From an uncultured Muribaculaceae bacterium (GTDB taxonomy: Bacteria > Bacteroidota > Bacteroidia > Bacteroidales > Muribaculaceae), in assembly GCA_910584545.1 (NCBI GenBank), contig CAJUBC010000036.1:1-24592 (forward strand): a stretch of DNA of 24,592 nt, in the 5' to 3' direction. This document shows, piece by piece, positions 14,383 to 23,165 of the stretch. The first letter of the stretch is position 1. Each line of letters opens with the position of its first letter. The notes beneath the pieces were generated by a model. It had not been told where the DNA came from. It did not search any database and worked only from the letters and a program-made list of their open reading frames with translations. A program made the position numbers and the translations under genes.

Positions 14383-16149
14383 TCAGTGTTTTTGCGGAGA
14401 AAGGAATTCGGTCAATGCTTCGGTGCTTTTCTGCGGGTCGGCCTTGATTTCCAGCATAATATGTTCTCCTTTATATAATTCTCTGAGAGCGGAGCGCAGT
14501 TCCGTCTCGTTTTCCGCACGCAGATACCTCCAGCCGTATGCCTCGGCGAGAGCCTTGAGCGGAAGCACAGGTGGCGCGCAGAAATATTCCTCGCGGATGT
14601 CGAGGTCGCGGGTTGTGCGTATGAACCTGAATATCCCGCCTCCGTCGTTGTTGACCACTACGATATTGAGCGGCACTCCTTCGGTAAGTGCCATGATCTG
14701 CGGGGAATAGGCGAAGGACATGTCGCCGGTCACGAGCAGGGTCTTGCCTCCGTAGGCCATTGCGCATCCGAGTGCCGTGGCGTTTGTGCCCTCGATGCCT
14801 GACACGCCGCGGTTGCCGTAGCATGCGTGTGGCAGCTGTTCAAGGCAAAGCTGCGCGTAGCGCACGCAGGTGCCGTTCGATACAAACAGATTGTAGTCGC
14901 GCGGTATGCTTTTGAATACGATGTCGAGTGCGGAAAGTTCTGTCCATCCCCGGGCGCTCAGGCGTTTGTCATATTCCTCCGACATGCTTTCCCTGAGTTC
15001 CTTCCAGTCTTCGCCGTATGTCGGGGCGGTTACGGGATTTTTGCGGATCATCTTTTTCAGCACGCGTGTGGTCCCCTTGAAGAAGGGAAGCGGCCTGATG
15101 TCGGCATGGAGAGACAGATGCTGGAAACAGTCCATACCCTCGGCGGTGTCGGCGAGGGTCCAGTGCTCCACGTTCTCGCAACCGCGTATGAACTCCTTGA
15201 GCATCCTCGATACGAGCGCGCCTCCGATACTGATCACGACATCCGGAGCGAGTTGTCTGCGTTTCTCAGCCGGCATCGACGCCAATAGACCGTCTATCAT
15301 ATAAGGATTGCCGCCAAGGTGCAGATTGGAGAGCGTCTCGCAGAGGACAGCTACATTTGGAAGCGACGCGAACTCCGCGATGGCCCGGTTCAGCCTGTCG
15401 TCAGGGGGCATGAAACCGGCCACAAGCAATACCCGCCTGTCTGCGAGTCTTCCTGCCAGATCTTCCGAAACTTTTGTGGAAATGACTGTGGAGTCCTCGA
15501 TGGTCTCGACCGTTCGCGGGGGAGTGCAGTCGCGGCATACAGTCGCCTGGAGGGGGGTGGCGAACTGGATGTTGATATGAACCGGTCCCGGTCGTCCCGT
15601 GGTGGCCACGGTCACCGCCTCGTTGGCCAGGCGGTTTGCTGCCCATTCTCCCTCGGAGCGGAACCTCCCGTTGGCACAGGGTATCGGTGCGGGGTCCCAT
15701 ACCGGTATGTCGAAACTTTTCTTGACTATGTTCTCGAGACTGCGGAATTGTCTGAGGGTCTGCGAGTCATCCTGATCGATCCATTGGCCCGGCCTGTCCG
15801 CGGAAATCACGATCAGCGGAATCTGCTGGTAGAAGGCCTCTGCCACGGCCGGCGCGTAGTTGTATAGCGCGGTCCCCGAAGTGCAGGCTATGGCTACCGG
15901 CTGCCGCGACACCATCGCCATACCCAGGGCCATGAATGCGGCGGTCCGCTCATCGGTGACGATATGCTTCTTGAGCTCCGGACGCCCGGCGCAGGCGATC
16001 ATCAACGGAGTGTTCCTGCTCCCGGGCGAGAGGACTATAGTCTCTACGCCGCGTGCCGACAACACATCCATCAGCTGGCTGCAACCGCAGTCTGCGGTGT
16101 CGTTCATCCCGGTCTTTCCCAACGATGCAGGAGGTTTCATTCTCATCAT
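14383..16149 (-). CDS. menD: SEPHCHC synthase (MenD)
   Basis: This 588-residue thiamine-diphosphate enzyme adds the succinyl semialdehyde unit from 2-oxoglutarate to isochorismate. The N-terminal domain has VLSPGSRNTPL and the catalytic-glutamate region HIVTDERTAAFMALG. The C-terminal cofactor-binding motif runs from GDMSFAYS to VVNNDGGGIF. The ATG at 16149 overlaps the fmt stop by four bases; an internal ATG (residue 15, NDTADCGC) lies closer to the usual family start and may be the real one. The partner isochorismate synthase (MenF) is not adjacent: fmt takes the position upstream. Confidence 0.93.
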   Translation of the reverse strand: MMRMKPPASLGKTGMNDTADCGCSQLMDVLSARGVETIVLSPGSRNTPLMIACAGRPELKKHIVTDERTAAFMALGMAMVSRQPVAIACTSGTALYNYAPAVAEAFYQQIPLIVISADRPGQWIDQDDSQTLRQFRSLENIVKKSFDIPVWDPAPIPCANGRFRSEGEWAANRLANEAVTVATTGRPGPVHINIQFATPLQATVCRDCTPPRTVETIEDSTVISTKVSEDLAGRLADRRVLLVAGFMPPDDRLNRAIAEFASLPNVAVLCETLSNLHLGGNPYMIDGLLASMPAEKRRQLAPDVVISIGGALVSRMLKEFIRGCENVEHWTLADTAEGMDCFQHLSLHADIRPLPFFKGTTRVLKKMIRKNPVTAPTYGEDWKELRESMSEEYDKRLSARGWTELSALDIVFKSIPRDYNLFVSNGTCVRYAQLCLEQLPHACYGNRGVSGIEGTNATALGCAMAYGGKTLLVTGDMSFAYSPQIMALTEGVPLNIVVVNNDGGGIFRFIRTTRDLDIREEYFCAPPVLPLKALAEAYGWRYLRAENETELRSALRELYKGEHIMLEIKADPQKSTEALTEFLSPQKH

Positions 16150-17099
16150 TTCATCAGAAACCTCACCGGGCGGTAACCGAGCAGAAACGCCGCGGTATCC
16201 ATCCTTTTCTTTCCTGAGGGCTGCAGTTCGAGTATCTCGACGGCTCCGTCGGCTGTCCCGGCGAACAGTCTTCGTCCTTTCGCCACTGTCTCGCCGGGAG
16301 CGAGTCCCCTGGGAGCGTCATCGGGAACGGACGATGTCAGTATCTTCACGTCGAATGTCCTTCCCGTCTCGTCCTCGAGAGTGGAGAAAGCGGCGGGGTA
16401 GGGGCTGAGCCCCCTTATATGGTTGTGGATTTCCGCGCTGGCCGAGTACCATTTGACGGCGCAGTCATCGCGGAATATCTTGGGGGCGGGAATGAACTCC
16501 CCTTCCGGCTGAGGTCGTGTCGTAAGCGTGCCGTCGCAGATCTTCCCTACGGTATCCGACACCATGTCGGCACCCATCGCCATCAGACGGTCATGGAGGG
16601 TTCCGGCATTGTCATCGGGGGCGATTTCTGTTTTTCGCACGTCGATGATGTCACCCATGTCGATTTCATGGTTGAGGAAGAAAGTGGTGATACCCGTTTC
16701 CACCTCTCCGTTCATAATCGCTCTGTTGATGGGGGCCGCCCCTCTGTATTTGGGAAGCACAGAGGCATGGAGGTTGAATGTCCCGAGTCGGGGCATACCC
16801 CATACCAGTTCCGGCAACATCCTGAAAGCTATCACGATGAAGAGGTCGGCGTCGAGTTCCCTTAGCCGGGACAGAAACTCCTCGGACCGCAGTTTCTCCG
16901 GCTGAAGCACCTCAAGTCCATGTTCCGCCGCATACTTCTTCACATCGCTCTGTATCAGCTTATGGCCCCGTCCCGCAGTCTTGTCGGGCATAGTCACCAC
17001 AGCCTTTATGTCGTAGCCCTCCGCCACCAGACGGTCAAGGCTGGCCACCGCGAATTCCGGTGTTCCGAAAAACACTATCTTCAGATTTTCCTTATTCAT
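16146..17099 (-). CDS. fmt: Methionyl-tRNA formyltransferase
   Basis: This 317-residue enzyme formylates initiator Met-tRNA using 10-formyltetrahydrofolate. The N-terminal hydrolase domain opens with IVFFGTPEFAVASL. It carries the catalytic Asn and His in NLHASVLPKYRGAAPINRAI and the Asp in HEIDMGD. The C-terminal OB-fold domain follows from about residue 205 (WYSASAEIHNHIRGLSPYPAA). Length is normal. It is preceded by an unusually clear Shine-Dalgarno sequence, lies 47 bases after the CLC gene and overlaps menD by four bases. Confidence 0.95.
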   Translation of the reverse strand: MNKENLKIVFFGTPEFAVASLDRLVAEGYDIKAVVTMPDKTAGRGHKLIQSDVKKYAAEHGLEVLQPEKLRSEEFLSRLRELDADLFIVIAFRMLPELVWGMPRLGTFNLHASVLPKYRGAAPINRAIMNGEVETGITTFFLNHEIDMGDIIDVRKTEIAPDDNAGTLHDRLMAMGADMVSDTVGKICDGTLTTRPQPEGEFIPAPKIFRDDCAVKWYSASAEIHNHIRGLSPYPAAFSTLEDETGRTFDVKILTSSVPDDAPRGLAPGETVAKGRRLFAGTADGAVEILELQPSGKKRMDTAAFLLGYRPVRFLMK

Positions 17100-17106
17100 A
17101 TATATT

Positions 17107-17115
17107 CTCCTCCTT
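17107..17115 (-). promoter_or_regulatory. Shine-Dalgarno-like site before fmt
   Basis: The minus strand reads AAGGAGGAG, ending seven bases before the fmt ATG. Most Bacteroidota genes lack such a site, including those I checked around it. Confidence 0.6.
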
Positions 17116-17146
17116 TCCTCTTGTCCGGCTTTGTCCCGAGGCTCCG

Positions 17147-18946
17147 TCAGTCATCGGTGAAGTGTCTCAGCACACGTCGGTATGAGTTGAATATCTTTGA
17201 TTTGGATACGAATCCTATATAACGTCCATTATCCACAACCGGCAGATTCCATGCGTTGGTCTTGTCGAATATCTCCATCACCTTGTCCATCGGCGTATGG
17301 ATGTCGATCATGGCCGGCGGGGCCGACATGAACCGCGACACGTGCATCTTCTTGTAGAGGTCTGTGCGGAACATGATGTTGCGGATGTCATCGAGGAGCA
17401 CTATGCCCTTGAGCATTCCGTCGGAGTCCGTCACGGCGAAGAGGTTGCGGTTCGAAACCGATATCACGTCGACCATCTCCTTCAGGTTCATCTCGGGATG
17501 CACCTCGCGGAAATCGGTCTCTATCAGGTTGTCGATCTTCAGCAGCGTCAGCACGGTCTTGTCCTTCTGGTGCGTGAGCAGGTCGCCGGCCTTGGCAAGA
17601 CGCATGGTGTAGATGCTGTATGGGGTGAAGATTCTTATGGTCATGTAGGATATGGTGGAGACGATGAGCAGGGGGAGGAAGAGGTTGTAGCCTCCGGTCA
17701 TCTCCGCAGTGAGGAAGATCGCCATCAGGGGCGCGTGCATCACGCCGGCCATGACCCCCGCCATTCCCATGAGTGTGAAGTTCTTCTGAGAGATGGTGAG
17801 CCCGAAGTCGAGGTTGTTGAGGATGAAGGCGAAGAGGAATCCGATGAGTGCCCCCACGAACAGCGAGGGGGCGAATGTGCCGCCCACGCCTCCGGCCCCG
17901 TTGGTGGCCGAGGTGGCGAATGCCTTGAACATCGCTATCGCCCCGATGAACATGGCTATGAACCAGACGTTGTTGCGGTCCACATAGAAGAGGGTGCGGT
18001 CGAGCACATCCGACACGTTGCCGTTAAGCAGGTCGTTGATCGATGTGTACCCCTCGCCGTATAGCGGAGGGAAGATGAAGATGAGGGCGGCGATTATGGC
18101 TCCGCCGATCAGTACGCGCCATCCCTGCTTCTTGATTTTGCCGAAAATTCCCTCCATCATGAACATCACCTTCGTGAAATAGTACGACATCAGGCCGCAT
18201 ACCACGCCGAGGATTATCGAGAATGGAATCTGTCGCGTGAGGAAAGGCTCGCTCTGCGCGAAGAAAAACTCAGAGTTGTATCCCTCGAGGATGTAGGCCA
18301 CGGTGGCGCCCGCGATCGAGGAGATGAGAAGCGGCATCACGGTCAGGCCCGTGAGGTCGATCATGAGCACCTCTATGGTGAAAAGCATTCCCGCGATAGG
18401 GGCTCGGAAGATTCCGGCGATGCCGGCTGCCGCGCCGCAACCCACCAATGTCATCAGAACCCTCGGGGAGAGCCTGAACGCCTGTCCCACATTGGAGCCT
18501 ATCGCCGCGCCCGTGAAGACTATCGGGCCCTCGGCTCCCACGGAACCTCCGAATCCGATTGTTATCGATGAGGCTATCAGCGAGGCGTACATGTTACGCT
18601 TCTTAAGCCGGGACTTGTGGCGGGAGATGGCGTACAGCACCTTGGTGACTCCATGCGATATGTTGTCCCGAACCACATACTTCACGAACAGGACCGTGAG
18701 CAGGATACCCGCCACCGGATAGACCAGGTAAAGCCAGTTGGCCTGGGTGGTGTTGAAATGCGCTGTCAGCAGCCCCGATATCGCTCCGATCAGATACTTG
18801 AGCAACTGGGCGGCAAGGCCGCAGGCAATGCCGATCACCAGAGCGAGAATCACCATGAAACTCTTCTCCTTGATATGATGCTCGCGCCATGTCACGAACT
18901 TCATCCATAGCTCGGTCCACCGGTTATGTCTCTCTTTGTATGCCAT
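17147..18946 (-). CDS. CLC-family chloride channel/antiporter with CBS domains
   Basis: This 599-residue inner-membrane protein has the CLC fold (about residues 30-440) followed by two CBS domains (about 455-590), which probably sense nucleotides. The gating-glutamate motif is GAEGP in GGSVGAEGPIVFTGAAIG, and the third motif is GGTFAPSLFVG. The first selectivity motif, GSGIP in E. coli ClcA, is SHGVT here (ISHGVTKVL), so the central serine seems to be replaced by His. The transported anion is therefore uncertain. A gating glutamate suggests proton-coupled exchange. The ATG lies one base after the sugar transferase stop, so the two are almost surely co-transcribed; fmt follows. Confidence 0.88.
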   Translation of the reverse strand: MAYKERHNRWTELWMKFVTWREHHIKEKSFMVILALVIGIACGLAAQLLKYLIGAISGLLTAHFNTTQANWLYLVYPVAGILLTVLFVKYVVRDNISHGVTKVLYAISRHKSRLKKRNMYASLIASSITIGFGGSVGAEGPIVFTGAAIGSNVGQAFRLSPRVLMTLVGCGAAAGIAGIFRAPIAGMLFTIEVLMIDLTGLTVMPLLISSIAGATVAYILEGYNSEFFFAQSEPFLTRQIPFSIILGVVCGLMSYYFTKVMFMMEGIFGKIKKQGWRVLIGGAIIAALIFIFPPLYGEGYTSINDLLNGNVSDVLDRTLFYVDRNNVWFIAMFIGAIAMFKAFATSATNGAGGVGGTFAPSLFVGALIGFLFAFILNNLDFGLTISQKNFTLMGMAGVMAGVMHAPLMAIFLTAEMTGGYNLFLPLLIVSTISYMTIRIFTPYSIYTMRLAKAGDLLTHQKDKTVLTLLKIDNLIETDFREVHPEMNLKEMVDVISVSNRNLFAVTDSDGMLKGIVLLDDIRNIMFRTDLYKKMHVSRFMSAPPAMIDIHTPMDKVMEIFDKTNAWNLPVVDNGRYIGFVSKSKIFNSYRRVLRHFTDD

Positions 18947-18947
18947 G

Positions 18948-20375
18948 TTATACGCCCGATCCTTTGATTACTGTGCGGATTGTATATATCAATATCTTGA
19001 TGTCCATCGACAGCGACATGTTGTTGATATACAGCAGGTCGTACTGCGAACGTTTGACCATCTGCGTCACTGTCGACGCGTAGCCGTATTTCACCATGCC
19101 CCAGCTCGTGATTCCGGGACGCACCTGATGTATCAGCCTGTAATATGGAGCCTGCTTCACGATTCTGTCGGCGAAGTATGCCCGTTCGGGCCTCGGCCCC
19201 ACGAGCGACATTTCCCCCTTGAGCACGTTCCAGAACTGCGGCAGCTCGTCGAGACGGTATTTGCGCAGTATGCGCCCCACGCCTGTCACTCTCGAGTCGT
19301 TGTCGCTCGAGAGCTGGGGGCCGTTCTGCTCGGCGTCGATGCGCATGGAACGGAATTTATAGATTCTGAATGGTTTCTGATGGAGCCCGAGGCGTTCCTG
19401 ACTGTAGAACACAGGTCCCGGCGAACTCCTTTTCACCGCTATCGCGATCACGCCCAACACCGGAGACAGGACCAGTAGCGCCAGCGCGGAGACCGTTATG
19501 TCGGTTATGCGCTTCACGTTTTTCTCCCATTCGCTCATCCTCGAGGAGGTGAGTGTGATCATCGGCAGTCCCATTATGTCGTCGAGCACGATGTTGGATG
19601 TCACGAATCCGAGCGTGCCGGGCTCTATGTAGACCGGCAGGTTGAGTCTGAAGACCCGGCTGAGTATCTCCATCACCGTTTCGTCGCTGTCTTTCGCCGG
19701 TGAGATTATCAATCTGTCCACCACCTTCTCCCTGCATATTCTCTCCATGTCGTCCATCTCCCATGCTTCAAGCCCGTCGTCTGCGTTTCTTTCCCCGGGG
19801 ATTCTTATGAAGCCTACCACATCGTGGCCCCAGACCGAACCGCTTTTCTTGATTGTTTCGTAGGTGCGCCGCGACCTCGCCGAATTGCCTATTATCAGTG
19901 TGGAGTAGATAAGCCTCCTCTCTCTAAGCCTGGAGATGGTTCGCGAGGTTATGGCGTATCTGGCCGTATAGGTGCATCCGAACAGCAGGAGGGCCAGGAT
20001 CAGTATCATGAAATAGCTTTCCCTGCGCATCGTCATGGGATCGTTGATCAGTGCCAGCAGATAGATTCCCAATGATCCGATCACGGTTCCGGCCATGGTC
20101 TGGTTAAGCTCGCTCAGTCTTGATTTCTCGAGCGCGTTGTTGTAATAACCTGTCATGCCGTATATTATCAGCATGCCAAATGGAAAAAATATCTGTTCGA
20201 GCACAAGCGTCCTCGATAGGAGATAACCCCACATTCCATCAAGCGATTCGTGCCTCACGATGAAGAAGAACCGGAATATGTTGAAAAGAAATATGGCCAC
20301 GTTGACGGCTACATAATCGGAAATTATGTATCTCAACCGTTGTTTTGTGGCTATGGTGTTCTTCTCTTTATTCAT
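18948..20375 (-). CDS. Polyprenyl-phosphate sugar phosphotransferase (exopolysaccharide initiation)
   Basis: This 475-residue membrane protein is of the WcaJ/PssY type. It moves a sugar-1-phosphate from a nucleotide sugar to undecaprenyl phosphate to start a surface glycan. About four N-terminal membrane helices (residues 15-140) are followed by a Rossmann-like nucleotide-binding domain (LIIGNSARSRR, about 158-270). A re-entrant or membrane helix at about 287-307 leads to the catalytic bacterial sugar transferase domain (PF02397), with KRSSPGPVFYSQERLG, YKFRSMR, LRKYRLDELPQFWNVLKGEMSLVGPRPE and the RPGITSWG segment. No other glycan genes are nearby, so its pathway is unknown. It is first in the run that continues through clc, fmt and menDBCE. 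Confidence 0.9.
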   Translation of the reverse strand: MNKEKNTIATKQRLRYIISDYVAVNVAIFLFNIFRFFFIVRHESLDGMWGYLLSRTLVLEQIFFPFGMLIIYGMTGYYNNALEKSRLSELNQTMAGTVIGSLGIYLLALINDPMTMRRESYFMILILALLLFGCTYTARYAITSRTISRLRERRLIYSTLIIGNSARSRRTYETIKKSGSVWGHDVVGFIRIPGERNADDGLEAWEMDDMERICREKVVDRLIISPAKDSDETVMEILSRVFRLNLPVYIEPGTLGFVTSNIVLDDIMGLPMITLTSSRMSEWEKNVKRITDITVSALALLVLSPVLGVIAIAVKRSSPGPVFYSQERLGLHQKPFRIYKFRSMRIDAEQNGPQLSSDNDSRVTGVGRILRKYRLDELPQFWNVLKGEMSLVGPRPERAYFADRIVKQAPYYRLIHQVRPGITSWGMVKYGYASTVTQMVKRSQYDLLYINNMSLSMDIKILIYTIRTVIKGSGV

Positions 20376-20419
20376 AAATCCGGCCTCGGGAGCGGGCGTT
20401 CAGAAAAATCTTTATTATG

Positions 20420-20450
20420 CAAATTTAACCAAAAATCTGTTAATAGGCAA
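20420..20450 (-). promoter_or_regulatory. Promoter of the sugar transferase-clc-fmt-men run
   Basis: On the minus strand TTG (20450-20448) is followed by a 20-base spacer and TAAATTTG (20427-20420). This fits the Bacteroidota -33/-7 arrangement well. It lies just past the tsaC terminator and 44 bases before the sugar transferase start. Confidence 0.7.
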
Positions 20451-20454
20451 TGAA

Positions 20455-20503
20455 AAGGCCTCTTCATGCGAAAAATGTCAATAATTTTCTATGAAGAGGT
20501 CTT
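20455..20503 (-). terminator. Terminator of nadE-tsaC
   Basis: The 13-base arms 20455-20467 and 20491-20503 pair with one G-U, leaving a 23-base loop. On the minus strand the stem runs into TTTTCA. It starts 12 bases after the tsaC stop. The loop is long, but the stem is near perfect. Confidence 0.75.
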
Positions 20504-20515
20504 GTTGTAGTGATA

Positions 20516-21094
20516 TTATCGGATCACCTTTATCACCCCGTTGTCGTTGACTTTGATGATATTGCTCGGTTTAGGTGTGCCGGAAGAGATTCTGCCGTAT
20601 TTCACCACGTAGTCCACGCCGTCGATTATCTCCTCCTCGATGTCGGCGAACCGTCGCGGGGTCTTTTTTCCGCTCACATTTGCCGATGTCGATACGATCG
20701 GTCCGCGCAATCTCCTGCATAGAGCGGAGGAGAAGGGCTCCGATGAGATTCTGATGCCGAGCGACCCGTCGTCGGCCTTGAGGTTGTCGGCGACGCCTGT
20801 GGGGCGGTCGTAGATGATGGTCAGCGGATTGACGGCCGCGTCTATAAGTTGCCAGGCCGTGTCGGGCACGTTCAGTACCGACCGCTGGAGCATCCCTTCC
20901 GAGTCCACCAGGCAGAGCATGGCCTTGCTGTCGGCACGCTGTTTCAGCCGGTAGATCTTTTCCACGGCCTCGGCGTTGGCGGCGTCGCACCCTATTCCCC
21001 ACACGGTGTCGGTAGGGTAGAGGATTATGCCTCCGTTGCGTAGAACCTCGGCGGCGCGGTCAAGATCCTCCTTTTCATATCTTTCGTTTTCCAT
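20516..21094 (-). CDS. tsaC: L-threonylcarbamoyladenylate synthase
   Basis: This 192-residue YrdC/Sua5-type protein makes threonylcarbamoyl-AMP from threonine, bicarbonate and ATP for the t6A modification of tRNAs that read ANN codons. It has ILYPTDTVWGIGCDA, the KxR region YRLKQRADSKAMLCLV and the ISTSANVSG equivalent VSTSANVSGKKTPR. There is no extra C-terminal Sua5 domain. The start lies seven bases after the nadE stop, so the two genes form an operon. Confidence 0.92.
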   Translation of the reverse strand: MENERYEKEDLDRAAEVLRNGGIILYPTDTVWGIGCDAANAEAVEKIYRLKQRADSKAMLCLVDSEGMLQRSVLNVPDTAWQLIDAAVNPLTIIYDRPTGVADNLKADDGSLGIRISSEPFSSALCRRLRGPIVSTSANVSGKKTPRRFADIEEEIIDGVDYVVKYGRISSGTPKPSNIIKVNDNGVIKVIR

Positions 21095-21101
21095 AATTGT
21101 C

Positions 21102-23051
21102 TTATTGGTCCAGTTGTTTCAACCATAGCGACGATGTCGCGTCGGAGGGCATTCTCCAGTCGCCACGGGGCGAGAGACAGATGCTACCCACTTTCACGCC
21201 GTCGGGCATGCATGAGCGCTTGAACTGCTGGGAGAAGAACCTGCGGTAGAATGTCCTCAGCCAGTGCTGTATGGTTGCGCGGTCATATTTTCCGTCGAAA
21301 GCAATGCAGGCAAGCATGAGGATCTTCTCCGGTCCGAATCCATGACGCAGCATGGCGTGCAGAAAGAAGTCGTGAAGCTCGTATGGGCCTACCAGGTCTT
21401 CAGTCACCTGGGTTATGTTTCCGTCGGCGTCGGCTGGCAGCAGCTCCGGACTTACCGGAGTCTCGGTCACGTCGGTGAGTGTCTTGCGCAATGCCTCGTC
21501 ATCGGTGTTGCGGGCATAACCCTCCACGAGATAGCGTACAAGAGTCTTTGGCACCGAGGTGTTGACGGCATACATCGACATTTGGTCGCCGTTGTAGGTA
21601 CACCATCCCAAAGCGAGTTCGGAGAGGTCGCCGGTGCCGATCACCATTGCGTTCTCCTTGTTGGCTATGTCCATCAGTATCTGTGTGCGTTCACGCGCCT
21701 GGCTGTTTTCGTATGTCACGTCATGTTTCGCCGGATCCTGACCTATGTCTTCGAAATGTGAGGAGACGGCTTTTGCTATGGAAATCTCCATGTCGGTCAC
21801 TCCCAGCCGTTCCATCAGCGTCACCGCGTTGCGGTGTGTGCGTCCCGTCGTGCCGAAACCGGGCATCGTTATGCCTGTCACGCCTTTGCGGTCGAGGCCC
21901 AGCATGTCGAAAGCCTTGACGGTTACGAGGAGCGCGAGGGTGGAGTCGAGTCCTCCGGAAATGCCCACCACCGCCTTGCGGCAGCCGGTGGCGCGCAGCC
22001 TCTGCATGAGTCCCCAGGCCTGGATGGAGGATATTTCGTCGCATCGGGCCTGAAGTTTCCCGGGGTCCGGGTCGAGGAAAGGATAAGGATTTATTTTCCG
22101 GTATTCGAGCTCGAAGTCGTTCTCTGGTGTCGCTATCGTTATCTCGCGGCAGCCCCGGACTTCCTGCTCCGGATTGATGTTGTCGCTGAACGACGAGAAA
22201 TGCATCCGGTCGTTCCTCAGAGCCTCTATGTCGATGTCGGCGAATACTGTCTGGGGCTCGAGGCTGAAGCGCCGGGACTCCGCGAGGAGCGAGCCGTTTT
22301 CGGCGATGATTCCGTTGCCGCTGAATGCCAGGTCGGTTGAGGACTCTCCGAGTCCGGCCGAGGCATATACGTATGCCGCGCGGCATCGTGCTGACTGGTT
22401 CTTTATAAGATTTACGAGATATTCATGCTTGCCGATAAGCTCGTCGGTGGCCGACAGATTCAAAATGACATCGGCTCCGGCGAGTGCGAGTCTTGTGCTT
22501 GGTGGTTCCGGCACCCACAGGTCCTCGCAGATCTCTATTCCGAATCTGAAGTCGCCGCTCCCCCCGCCGCTTGAACGGCAGGTGAAGATCATGCCGGTCC
22601 CGAACGGCACCATGTTTCCTCCCACTTCAATCGTTCCGTCGGTATTGTGACCGGATGAGAACCATCTTTTTTCGTAGAATTCGCCGTAATTGGGAAGAAA
22701 GGATTTGGGCACGACACCTTCTATACGGCCGTTTGCGATCACTACAGCGCAGTTATATAGCCTGTTGTTGCGCTCCAACGGAGCGCCTGCCACGCATACC
22801 GTGGCAAGCCCCTCGGTGGCGCGGGCTATTTCCTCGAGGGCCGATACGGTTTTTTCGCGAAGCACGCTCTGGCCGAAAAGGTCGGCGCAGGTATAGCCTG
22901 TCACGCTCAGCTCCGGAAATACCATTATGTCGGTGTGGCGTGTGGATGCCTCTTCAAGTGCGGAAATGATTGCCGAGGCGTTCGCAGCCGGGTCAGCTAG
23001 CCGTACTGTGGGGGTGCATGAAGCCACTCTCGCGTATCTGTATCTGTTCAT
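21102..23051 (-). CDS. nadE: Glutamine-dependent NAD+ synthetase
   Basis: This 649-residue two-domain enzyme carries out the last step of NAD synthesis, amidating nicotinate adenine dinucleotide with ammonia from glutamine. The N-terminal nitrilase-type glutaminase domain has the triad Glu47 (FPELSVTGY), a Lys in VVPKSFLPNYGEFYEKRWF and a Cys in IEICEDLW. The C-terminal synthetase domain has the ATP P-loop GISGGLDSTLALL and the GTGDLSELALGWCTYNGDQMSMY region. Length is normal for the glutamine-dependent form. A -7 box lies just upstream, and tsaC follows. Confidence 0.95.
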   Translation of the reverse strand: MNRYRYARVASCTPTVRLADPAANASAIISALEEASTRHTDIMVFPELSVTGYTCADLFGQSVLREKTVSALEEIARATEGLATVCVAGAPLERNNRLYNCAVVIANGRIEGVVPKSFLPNYGEFYEKRWFSSGHNTDGTIEVGGNMVPFGTGMIFTCRSSGGGSGDFRFGIEICEDLWVPEPPSTRLALAGADVILNLSATDELIGKHEYLVNLIKNQSARCRAAYVYASAGLGESSTDLAFSGNGIIAENGSLLAESRRFSLEPQTVFADIDIEALRNDRMHFSSFSDNINPEQEVRGCREITIATPENDFELEYRKINPYPFLDPDPGKLQARCDEISSIQAWGLMQRLRATGCRKAVVGISGGLDSTLALLVTVKAFDMLGLDRKGVTGITMPGFGTTGRTHRNAVTLMERLGVTDMEISIAKAVSSHFEDIGQDPAKHDVTYENSQARERTQILMDIANKENAMVIGTGDLSELALGWCTYNGDQMSMYAVNTSVPKTLVRYLVEGYARNTDDEALRKTLTDVTETPVSPELLPADADGNITQVTEDLVGPYELHDFFLHAMLRHGFGPEKILMLACIAFDGKYDRATIQHWLRTFYRRFFSQQFKRSCMPDGVKVGSICLSPRGDWRMPSDATSSLWLKQLDQ

Positions 23052-23069
23052 CTCTTCCGATATTTTTTA

Positions 23070-23077
23070 CAAAGTTA
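23070..23077 (-). promoter_or_regulatory. -7 promoter box for nadE-tsaC
   Basis: The minus strand reads TAACTTTG, an exact TAnnTTTG match 18 bases before the nadE ATG, so the leader would be very short. No -33 TTG lies at the expected distance. Confidence 0.5.
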
Positions 23078-23165
23078 ATAAACCATCGGGATTCATAATA
23101 TGTTTCTAATATAAATTGTTAAAATTTTTTTAACATTGACCGGAATAATCTATAAAAAGAATGAT

